Assembly: GCF_040712315.1 (NCBI RefSeq)
Contig: NC_134017.1
Coordinates: forward strand, 27,449,273-27,513,272
Source: Castanea sativa
Taxonomy: Eukaryota > Streptophyta > Magnoliopsida > Fagales > Fagaceae
Direction: 5' to 3'
DNA length: 64,000 bases
The notes beneath the pieces are model-generated. The model had not been told where the DNA came from, did no database searches, and saw nothing but the letters and a program-made list of their open reading frames with translations. A program made the translations under genes and the position numbers. This document shows positions 1 through 9,262 of the stretch, in pieces. Positions within the stretch are counted from its first letter, which is position 1; each line of letters opens with the position of its first letter.

Positions 1-163
1 TAATTTAAACAATATGATGATGTTGAATCTCAATTATATAATTTTTCATCAAACCCTTAGTTTTTTTTGTGATTGAAAAATGTAGTAATTCTAAATTATA
101 ATAAGTGTTTTAAATTAACTCCTACCCAAAAAATAGAAGAGCCTCTAAGCACGCGCTCTAGTA
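1..163 (+). mobile_element. Helitron 3' end (continues past left edge)
   Basis: The segment ends in CTAG followed by T, with a degraded GC-rich palindrome (gcacgcgctc) just before it, as expected of a Helitron 3' terminus. The preceding ~130 bases match the reverse complement of 59717-59875, the 3' part of the long Helitron at the other end of the window, including the shared run of agaagagcc. It lies in an intron of the polygalacturonase gene, in antisense orientation. The 5' end is outside the window. Confidence 0.55.
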
Positions 164-329
164 ATAATAATAAAAGTTTGAATCGTACCATGGGTGCACC
201 TTTGCCACATTCCTGTTGAAAAATTAACCTTGTTAAAGTGTGAAAAAATATATTTAGATAACAAAATTTTGAATTTATCAAAAGTATACAGTAGAGAAAA
301 GCAAATATATCAAAAGTGTAGTGATATAC

Positions 330-2695
330 CTTAAGGTCAGGATGATATCTGCATGAGATATCCCACCAACCCTTTCCACGATCATCTATTAAGCCAACCC
401 CATGTATGTAGAGCCCATTCACATACTCAAATTCTATAAATTTCACAGTATCATTCAACTCTTTCCATTCCTTTGGACCAGAAGGTGCAAATAAAACTCC
501 CAATAACTACAAAAGAATCCCATCTCTATGTCATCCATTTGTCATGTACGTGAAATTTTCTCTAAAGTGTTTTTACTTTTACTTATGAAAAGTTTTCTAA
601 AATAATTTAAATACATCTATTTCCATTGTTACGCATGTGTATGGATGCAATTAAAAAAAAAAAAAAAAAAAATTAGAAACATTTAGTAAGTCAAATTAAA
701 GTTAACAATATTCGTTTTTGAACTTTTTGTCAACACTTCCAAAAACCTTGTAATGCTATCATTTCATTGAAATTTATACCTAAATTAATAATACATTTTA
801 GTAAGAAAATTTGAATTAATTTAAAAAATGGGAAGCAAGTAGTTTTAAACGAGCATTAAGAACAATAAGTTAGCAGTAGTTTTATATAGACTATACATAG
901 ATTTAAATTTGGCAAGATGTTTGGCATAAAGTTAGGGCCATCAGCTTTGCCAAGGAGCTAAGTCTTCATCATATGGTGGTTGAAGGGGATTCGTTGCGAG
1001 TTATTCAAGCCATTACTAATACTAGGCCAGTTAAGACTTTGTACGGCCATGTTATTGAAGAGAATAGAATTTTGTCTTCCATAGTTAGTTGTAGTTTTTT
1101 GCATATTAATAGGAGGGGTTGGAAGACCTTTCACGGGATTTAGGTGATGTATTCTAATTTGATTTACAATAATCAAGTTCATTTACCTTTTCCTCAAAAA
1201 AGAATCTATTTTAGATTATTTACAAATCTTATTTTTTTTTATATTTTATATGAATTTATAATTTTAAATCAAGGGTAATGAACTTATGGTATACGGTAAT
1301 GCTCAGTGCTTACTCTTGTAGGAGGTCATTATATTGAACTTTCTTTTAATAATGGCAGAAATATAAAAAAATTAAAAAATAAATTAGGTTTTGCATATAT
1401 ACAACCATTGGCTACCCATGAAAAAAAAATGTGACAGTCTATGATGGATTAGCCAACGAGTTAATAATTTGCTATTTCGACAAATTGTAAAATATTTTGT
1501 AAAATTTTTTATGACTCTAAAGCTTATTGCTAAGCAACATAATATTTTGTTCTAAATGGGAAGCCATTTTGAGACACAAGAAACCTCTTTTAAAAATATA
1601 ATGGAAAAGCCCCTCATTAAACTAGAGCATAATATCGTTTTAAAAAAAAAAACTAGATCATAGAATCCAAGTAAGCAAATTTTTTATTTCTTTTTGACTT
1701 ACAACAAAATGAACTTTAGACTTGCAAGGACCACGAAAGGTTGTGGGTCGCAAGAAAAATTGCCTTCTTGAAATAAGCATAGTAGGTTCATCTGTCTCGG
1801 AATTACATGTATCATTCCATGCCTTTAAAAATGCCTACACATACAAAAGTATCATTGTATTAATATACTAGAAATACTTGAAAGGTTAAAAATAAAAATA
1901 AAATAAAAAGAATTTTCTTAAATATCATATATACACTCAAGTTTTTATGTGAGTGTCAATTTGGTTATTCGACTTTTAATTAAACGATTAACTCCTTAGA
2001 TATATAAGGTTTGTGACAAATAAAATCTTCTATTTATATTTTTTTATTAAACCTAAAAAATTGAATTCCGTGCATGGCCAGTGTATATATGATTTTTTTT
2101 TTCAAATTATCAATAATTTTTAAATGCCAAAAGATACTAAGAAAAATTAGACTAATGTTTAGGGAGTTAATTATTTAACTAAAAAAAATATAGGCATCAA
2201 ATTAACACTGATGAATTGAACGTTCAAAGGTGATATTTAATTGAAGAAACCTAGGGGCCGTTTAGTATTTTTGTTTTAGTAACATTATTTATATTTTTTG
2301 AAAATACGTGTAGGTGAAAAAGTATATAAAAATACGTGTAATATTATTTAAAAACTGAAAATATATGTTTAAACTTCTGTACCAAATGGCCTCCTAATAT
2401 AAAGGGGGTTAAAAATTAATTTCTCATGGAACAAATAATATGAAAGCATTACCACAGAATCGTCTGTAATGGCATCTCCTTTTGCTCCATAATCCATAAC
2501 ATTAAAATATTCAACTTGAGCCGCTTCACCAATACCACAAATTATTGTCACTAAAACCAATATCATGATGCGTAGAATAGCAAAGGACTCCTACATGGAC
2601 AGGTATATATTATCAGCTTTTTCTAAAAAAGGGAGTTTAGATTAAACTTGAGCTAACCATCATAAAAAGAAAAGAAAAGAAATAAAGATTACCAT
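330..2695 (-). CDS. polygalacturonase (glycoside hydrolase family 28), 5' part
   Basis: Polygalacturonases hydrolyse the alpha-1,4-galacturonan backbone of pectin in the cell wall. Four coding exons join in frame with GT-AG introns: 2695-2693 (only the ATG), 2590-2453, 1834-1703 and 506-330. The start MESFAILRIMILVLVTII reads as a secretory signal peptide, followed by FNVMDYGAKGDAITDDS, the hallmark GH28 N-terminus, then AFLKAWNDTC, FRGPCKS and LFAPSGPKEW, and GVGLIDDRGKGWW. The catalytic motifs (NTD, DD, HG, RIK) would be in exons beyond the left edge, so activity cannot be judged. No internal stop or frameshift is seen in about 150 codons. A TATA box sits 70 bases upstream of the ATG. Introns 2 and 3 hold transposon scraps, and a Helitron end lies after the last visible exon. 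The family call is strong; endo versus exo type is not resolved. Confidence 0.9.
925..1143 (+). pseudogene. LINE RNase H-like (RVT_3) fragment
   Basis: The plus strand reads AISFAKELSLHHMVVEGDSLRVIQAITN in two overlapping pieces, then LYGHVIEENRILSS and SFLHINRRGW, ending in a TAG. This is the C-terminal RNase H-like domain found in plant L1-type LINEs; the EGDS motif holds a conserved catalytic-type Asp. It is a short orphan piece inside an intron of the polygalacturonase gene, antisense to that gene. No reverse transcriptase flanks it. Confidence 0.7.
2251..2395. mobile_element. hAT-type MITE in polygalacturonase intron
   Basis: Imperfect terminal inverted repeats: ggggccgtttagta on the left, and the reverse complement of taccaaatggcctcc on the right. 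The unit is about 145 bases with no coding potential. The gccgttt(a/g)gta terminus is common in plant hAT-derived MITEs. It lies between the second and third coding exons. Confidence 0.55.
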
Positions 2696-2764
2696 GGCAA
2701 ATGTCAGTTGTCGACTGTCGAGTTTCCTTAACTTTGTGGGATTAACTACATGGCTGAACGGAGC

Positions 2765-2772
2765 TATTTATA
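2765..2772 (-). promoter_or_regulatory. TATA box of the polygalacturonase gene
   Basis: TATAAATA on the minus strand, 70 bases upstream of the inferred ATG at 2695. This spacing fits a TATA box, a start site near 2735 and a leader of about 40 bases. Confidence 0.65.
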
Positions 2773-2779
2773 GAGTCAT

Positions 2780-3345
2780 TTTTATTCATGTGGTAAGGAT
2801 ATGAATCTTCCCACAAACATTTGTCATATTTTTATCTGCAAAATTAGATTGTCTGATTACCCAAAAACAAAGCTCTTAGATGCCGCTTTTCTATTCTTTA
2901 GATAGGATAAGATATGAAATATCTATAGGTTCTATTATGTACCCTAAAGATGGTAGTAAAACTTTACCATTAAGTCAATACATCTATGAATTTCTTCTTG
3001 TTGTAGGTGGGAATTTAATCTATATTCTTAATTTGAGGATAAGAAACTATATCTATTAAGCTAATTGAAAGTCACTTAAAATACCATTTGACAAAGAAAT
3101 CTATGTAATGCAATATGCAAATTTCTTGCTATAAGACTTACAAACTAATATTAGGGAGATATTATAAATTTTACTATATAAAACTTATAAACTGATGTGT
3201 CATTAATAATATAAATATTATTTATTTATTTATCGGTTGTTGAACTGGCATCATTAACATTCATCACCACATTAATTTAAAAGTCAATCTTCTATAATAA
3301 CTTTATCATTTTTATTTTGTGTTGTTGAGATCCAATCGTGAGCAA
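2780..3345. other. AT-rich intergenic stretch
   Basis: Upstream of the polygalacturonase promoter. I see no coding region or clear transposon terminus here. Confidence 0.5.
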
Positions 3346-4147
3346 GGTTGTCAGACCCGGACTGAACCAAACGGTCTGACTCGGGTAACCCTGAACTATA
3401 TAGAAATTCGGTTATTTAAGAGTGAGTTACGATTCTATAAATGTTAAGCTATTTTAAACATAAAAATATTCAGAAATTCGGTTATTTAAGAGTGAGTTAC
3501 GGTTCTATAAATGTTAAGCTATTTTAAACATAAAATATTAAAAAATGTTAAGCTATTTTAAACATAAAATATTCAAAAAAGTGGATGCAAGGGCTAGAAC
3601 TAGGAATCAAGTCCACAAATAAGAATTATACTGCCGTTAATACCACTAGGCTATGCCTCTTGGTTGTGGCATCTTTGGATTTAATATTTTATTTATCTTC
3701 AATTTAGATTATGGTTTTTAATTTATTTTATTATCCCCTCTCAATCTATTATTATTTGATAATTTTATTAAAGGTTCAAGAACTATACTTTTTACATATG
3801 ACTATACAATTTATTAATTTATGTTGAAAATGATTTTTATTAGATCATTTTTTTTTCAAAGATTACTAAAGACCAATTTTTTTACACTTGTTTATCATTT
3901 ATTATTTTCTATTAGTCTTATGAAAATAGTGAAAATTCAATTGAAAGTTATTTAATTTTTAAAAACAAATTTCTAGTAAATTTTTGTTAATGTTTGCCAT
4001 TTTAATACATTTATTTGTATTTTTTATTATTAAATTAATTATGACATCATCACGGTTCGACCTCAGTTGAACCTCGGTCAGTCCAACATTAAAAACCTTG
4101 AACCTCTCCTTTTTTCAATTCGTTAAACGGTCCGGGTTTGAAAACCA
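3346..4147. mobile_element. non-autonomous TIR DNA transposon (MULE-like)
   Basis: The left end reads caaggttgtcagacccgga; the right end, reverse-complemented, reads catggttttcaaacccgga, giving an imperfect inverted repeat of about 25 bases. Flanks aatcgtgag and gatcatgag agree at 7 of 9 positions, suggesting a decayed 9-bp target duplication. The inside is AT-rich with no transposase. A ~70-base sequence around 3406-3475 (gaaattcggttatttaagag) recurs at 3474-3540, and its tail (atgttaagctattttaaac) a third time near 3545. Confidence 0.5.
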
Positions 4148-4377
4148 TGATCATGAGCTCATGATCATGATAAGAATGACAACAACAGTCCCACGAGACT
4201 CATCTTCGCGGCTATAACCACCTATGTGATCATATCCAACGATCACCACCTTCAAATTTAGCAATGTGGGAAGATAGCCACATCTTCCACACTTTGCAAA
4301 GATCGCAGTCTGTAAAGTGTTTATACGTGTAGATCCAAGTCTAAGTTAGTCATATGACGTAGGTCCGTTGCATTCAA

Positions 4378-5165
4378 GGTTTCCTTTGCTAGATAGCACA
4401 TGTGTGCATTGTTAAATAAATTTTGGGTTTGTATTATTATATCTTGGAACCCAAAAAATCATAAAATTGAATAAAAGTAAAAAATCTGATCCAAGAATGA
4501 TAAGAATTTTCATTTTTCACGTCATTTAGGATAGATCCATGTTTTTTTTTGGCATAAGAATGATGCTGATTGAATTCAAGTGAAATCGAGTAAAGATAAA
4601 TTAGAGTGATAAATTTCCATTTGTAATTCAATTTTTCATGATTGTATGTGAAGTATGTTCGATTTATCATGTAGAAATTAAAAGCATATAGGGATTGGAT
4701 ATTCATAATTTCATATACCCACGTGTTCATGCATTCTTAGGTATTTTCATTAATGTCAAAACGAGTAGTATTGAATGCTTTTACCTTCGCTAAATAGAAT
4801 GTGTGCGCATCATTAGATCAATTTTCAACATGAGTTAGTATATCTTGCATCTCATAAAAATGAAAAAAAAAAAAAAAAAGTATAAATCTAATCCATTTTA
4901 GATAAGAATGTTCACATGTCATTTAGGATAGATCTACGAATTCTTTTGCATAAGAATGATGTTGACTGAATTCACATGAAATTTATGTAAAGATAGGTTA
5001 GATGTGTTTTAACCTAAATTTTCATGATTGTATATGAAATATGCTCATTTATCCTATAGAAAAAGCACCTAGGATTTGCAAATTCATATTCTCACATGTT
5101 CATGCATTCTTAGATATTTTTATTAATGTCAAAATGAGTTGTGTTGCATGCTCTTGCCTTTTTTG
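4378..5165. repeat. diverged ~400-bp tandem duplication
   Basis: Two head-to-tail copies, roughly 4378-4780 and 4781-5165. Shared blocks in the same order include catttaggatagatc, gcataagaatgatg, tttcatgattgtat and gttcatgcattctta. Divergence is substantial, so the duplication is old. No coding potential in either copy. Confidence 0.75.
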
Positions 5166-5855
5166 ACTGTCTTCGTTCACCATCTTATCATGTGTTTTGT
5201 GAAATAACTAAATTGTTTGTATCCTGATTATTTAGCTATTTCTATAATGTAAACAACTTGTGCATAGAGTTATTTTCAATTTATTTTGCTATTTTTATTT
5301 ATTTATCAGATGATTGTATGATAAGTAAACTGTTTATATTGGTCACAGTACCTTACGAGAGACCAACTTAGGTTGAATGCTTTTGTGTTAAGTTGTGATT
5401 TTTCTTGTATTATGTTGGCTTTATTTCGTGTCAAATTTGTAGTAATTTTTTGTTTAATTTTTATGTATTTTGTAAGCTTTTAATGTATTTGGGTTGGGCT
5501 TAGAAATCCATGAAGAGCAGCTGGCCTGTGCAACTCGCGAGTTGACTTGCAAGACCAAGCAATCCGCAACTGGACTGCACGTGAGAGTTCAAAATTCAGT
5601 AATATAGAACAGAGTAACCCACGACACTCACGAGATGGGCCAACTAGCGATTGACTCATGAGTGGCTCGATATTGGAGAGTACATATTTTGGATCACCTG
5701 CTGTACCTTGTAACTCTTTTTTTTTTTTTGATAGGTTCGAACTCTTTTATTGAATGTAATTGAAATTTCAAGATCCTTATACGAGAAAATATTGAATCTA
5801 CAAAAAATGCATATGAAATTATCCTAATACTGTCCACTATAATAAATAAATTAAA
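5166..5855. other. unassigned sequence, possible LTR-retrotransposon relic
   Basis: Contains acaactcgcgagttgac style GC-richer palindromic words around 5535-5660 in an otherwise AT-rich stretch. This resembles retrotransposon non-coding sequence, but I cannot define LTR ends, a primer-binding site or coding parts. Confidence 0.25.
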
Positions 5856-6096
5856 GAGCGTTTGGTTCACATGATGTGACATAGCATTGTAATATCATAT
5901 TATTTTAAGAATAATGCTAGAGACAAACTATTTTACAAATTTTTTTACAAAATGCTAATATGATGAGTGATTATTGATAAATAAAAAAGTGATATTAATG
6001 GTGAGCCTAAATAAAAACCAATAAGAAGTTGATTATATCATCATTTTGTAAAAATGTTGTAAAATAGTTTGTGACTGTATCATTATTCTTATTTTA

Positions 6097-6141
<45 letters not shown>

Positions 6142-7163
6142 TGAATCACATTACAGCAATATTACATTACTATGTTTGGTGCATTAGTTACATTCCTAAT
6201 ATATATACCATTGCTTTGATATTGCAATTTTTACAATGGATTTCCAAAAATGTCCATTTAAAAGTATGTATATAAATTTTTATTTTTTAAAAAAATGATA
6301 GCATATTGATGAAAAATTTATTTCACTTTCTTCTCCTATCTCATTAACCAAAAAACACAGCTCTCATTAAACAAAATACACAGTTCTAAAAAAGTAAAAC
6401 AATTTTCTTCCCCTTTCTCACCAAACTACAAAACCATACAACAAATCAAAATGTTTCAAGAAGAAAATCATAAAATCTCATCAGTGAACTTGGTGACATT
6501 GTTGGTGGTTGTGCAAAGCTCATCGGAACTCAAAGATTGATGGCCAAGATCTCATAAACCAATATGACAGCGACGAATCCAACAACTTGTTGTCATTGTC
6601 ATCATCGATGGTCTCGATTATGTCTTGCGATATTGTCGGACCTAGTGCGACTCGAGTATTTCGTGAGAGAACAATGTGTTGAGGAGTAAGATTGGGCTCA
6701 CAAAGCATTTGAAAAAAGTTCTCAATATATGGTGCAGTGAACAAACTAGGAGGTGGAATTGGCCACCGAGAGTCGTCGCAGAAAACCCTAAGGTTGAGGA
6801 CTCCATTGGAGTAGAGATTTAGAGCTGGATTAGGGTTTGAATTGTAAGAGAGGGAGAGAAGAGGGGGGGGGTTGATTTAAGTTTGATGAGAGAGGGGCTA
6901 GGAATTGAAAATATATTAGGGAAATTTTGTATATAAAATTTTATTATCATGGGCAATTTTGTCAATTGGATAAATTATTATAACAATAAGTAATATAAGA
7001 TTACCCCAATTTTAGTGCGGTAATAAGATTATGGTGATGTGATATATTTTGTAATCTTAGATTATTGTAATCCTGGAAACAATGAAGTGGACCAAACACA
7101 TAGTAATGTACACATTACGCTAATGTGACATTGATGTGATGTATCACAGCAAACCAAACGCTC
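5856..7163. mobile_element. TIR element carrying a gene-like ORF (Pack-type candidate)
   Basis: The left terminus gagcgtttggtt and the right terminus aaccaaacgctc are inverted copies; subterminal sequences (gatgtgac, gtgatgtatcac) also mirror each other. The element is about 1.3 kb and encodes no transposase. An (AT)n run occupies about 6106-6137. The middle, 6480-6900, is less AT-rich and holds a minus-strand ORF unlike the flanks. I could not identify a clean target-site duplication. Confidence 0.5.
6520..6850 (-). pseudogene. unrecognised exon-like ORF inside TIR element
   Basis: A minus-strand frame open over about 110 codons contains NPALNLYSNGVLNLRVFCDD, SRWPIPPPSLFTAPYIENFF and RNTRVALGPTISQDIIETID. 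The composition is that of a real protein rather than random AT-rich reading. No ATG lies in this frame at the 5' end; a nearby ATG is in another frame. I do not recognise the family. The likeliest origin is a fragment of a host gene captured by the surrounding element. Confidence 0.35.
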
Positions 7164-7292
7164 CCTTGAAGTAATTAACCCTAGAAAGTGGCCAACAGTG
7201 ACGGTGGAAGAGAGAACCTTCATTTAGCTATTAAAAATTATGAACTAATATAGGCCACAAGAAGCCTGGCACCAATAGCAGACGATCTATAG

Positions 7293-7904
7293 CAAGGTAG
7301 TCAAAGGTGAAAGGCGACCTTAAGGGGCCAAGGCCTTGTATTGCCCGAGGCGTGAGGCGACAAAAAGGCCTAGCCCGAGTAAAGCGAGGCGCCAAATTCT
7401 TAATATATTTATTTTACATATAGAACTTCAATCATATGTACTTAGTGTATAATAATATTATAATGAAGTGTGTTTCAATGTGTAGCATGAAGAAATTAGG
7501 TCTATCAAATTATTTCAAAATAGAATTAACATGGTTTAGGCTCTATTAGTTAGTTCTAACAATACATTTTACAATAAGCTTCTATATAACAATAAGTCTT
7601 ACAAAACAAATTTGTAAATTAATTTAACTAAAAATAGGTTTCATAACATGCATTTTGAAATTAATAGTCTAAAAATAAGTTTCACAACAAACTTCTATAA
7701 AAAAAAATTAAAATTAAAAAAAAAAACTTGAGGCTCTCACCTTAGCGCCTTTTTCATGGCTTAAGGCGGCTGCCTTGCTCGCCTAGGCTCTAAAGGCGAG
7801 CGCCTCACTAAAGGCGCCTCGCCTTAGAGCCTTTGAGGCGCCTTAGTGGCGCCTCGCCTCGCCCGGGCGCCTAGGCGAGCGCCCGGCTCGCCTTTGACTA
7901 CACT
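7293..7904. mobile_element. Mutator-like (MULE) non-autonomous element with 9-bp TSD
   Basis: A 612-bp element flanked by perfect 9-bp direct repeats gatctatag (7284-7292 and 7905-7913). Ends are inverted: gtagtcaaaggtga on the left, and the reverse complement of tcgcctttgactac on the right. The right ~170 bases are GC-rich and full of gcgcct/aggcgc words that can fold back; the middle is AT-rich. A 9-bp duplication is the signature of the Mutator superfamily. No transposase is encoded. Confidence 0.85.
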
Positions 7905-8039
7905 GATCTATAGATATCATAAAGGAACATAGGGTCAATGTATCTTGGACTGTAAGAGTGAAGGAAAATGTCAAAATGAAAACGATAATAACAAAAAGCC
8001 AGTCCATATTACTCCGACGAGCTTGTGCAAGTTGGTTAC

Positions 8040-8267
8040 AAGCCAAAGATTCAAAACAAGAAAAAAAAAGGGAAAAAAAAGAAAAGAAAAGAAAGAAGAC
8101 ACTTGACTAACAAGAAGAAAAAAGAGTGACTTCTTGCCTAAAGAGACACTCAGGCCCTGTTTGGTTTGTGACAAATGGAGATTCATTTTCTATAATCAAA
8201 TCTTATTCTCAATTTTTGTTTCTAACTCATTTTTTTGTTTGGCATCAATTTTCAGCTTTAGTCTTAC

Positions 8268-8310
<43 letters not shown>

Positions 8311-9034
8311 CCCAATAGATACATACAAAAAGGAAGCTTTTTGTAGTTATCCCACCCGCTATAAACCACTTCCCTCCTACAAACTAGTACAAGTTACAGC
8401 AAATACACCTGAAAACAAACACCAAACAACCATGGATCCACCATTAGATTTCAGCAAACTCATCCCTAAACTCCTCTAATTCACCATCAGATAGAAATAG
8501 AGAGAGTGAAGAAGAGTATACTCCCACCTCCATCACCACCATAGCTGATCAAAACCCACCTTCATCACCACCACCAAATTTGAAAACCATATACACACAG
8601 CCACCCCACAACCACCCAGAGAGAGTGGAGAAGAGAGAGAAAGAAACGGTCACAGCCATACCCGAACCCACGCCCAAACCTAAATCAAAACCCAAACTAA
8701 TCACCACACCCTCACCCACACCCACACCCACCACCAAACCTACAATCACAGCTACAACTTGGATTCACCATCATCAAAATCAAAAGAAAAACCTAAACCA
8801 ATTTTAATCTAACTGAAGAGAGAGAGAAAACAAAGCCACAACTTGGATTCACCACCGACAAACCCAATCGGGTTAGTGCAAAAAAAAAACCCAAATTGAT
8901 CTAGCCAAAGAGAGAGCGAGAGAAAACAAAGGATCTTACCTAAGAGAGAGAGAACATTCTTGTCTAGTAGAGAGAGAAATCGTTTTCATGGATTTTGATT
9001 TTGAGACCAAAGAGAAGGGAGAGGCGGAGAGCAT

Positions 9035-9071
<37 letters not shown>

Positions 9072-9180
9072 TCTGGTAATCCGTATATGTGGAAAGAGAA
9101 AGAGACATTGGTAATTTGGTGCAGTGAAATATAGCTAAGTGTGGGGGCCACATATTCTAGTTTATTACAAAAATGCCATT
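8040..9180. other. low-complexity stretch: A/T tracts, CCA-rich segment, (GA)n
   Basis: Includes a T-tract of over 30 bases (8273-8305), a CCA/CCC-rich segment (8520-8760), and two copies of an acaacttggattcacca block (about 8754 and 8840). A ggccctgtttggtt word at 8153 resembles a hAT MITE terminus without a partner. Open frames here are proline- or serine-rich artefacts of composition; I do not call a gene. Confidence 0.5.
9035..9068. repeat. (GA)n microsatellite
   Basis: An uninterrupted GA dinucleotide run of about 34 bases, within a longer purine-rich stretch. Confidence 0.95.
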
Positions 9181-9262
9181 ATTCATTTTGAGTCCGTTTG
9201 GTTGGAGGAGTAGAAAAGTGGGAGGATGGAAAAATAGGAGAATAGAAAATTTCATCTTATTC

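Noticed and set aside
8126..8807. Plus-strand open frames rich in Pro, Lys and Thr
   Set aside because: They span a long T-tract and CCA repeats, have no family motif, and read equally long on the other strand; compositional artefact.
8153..9200. Possible hAT MITE between cctgtttggtt (8157) and ccgtttggttgg (9192)
   Set aside because: Both words are in the same orientation, so they are not an inverted pair; no element could be bounded.
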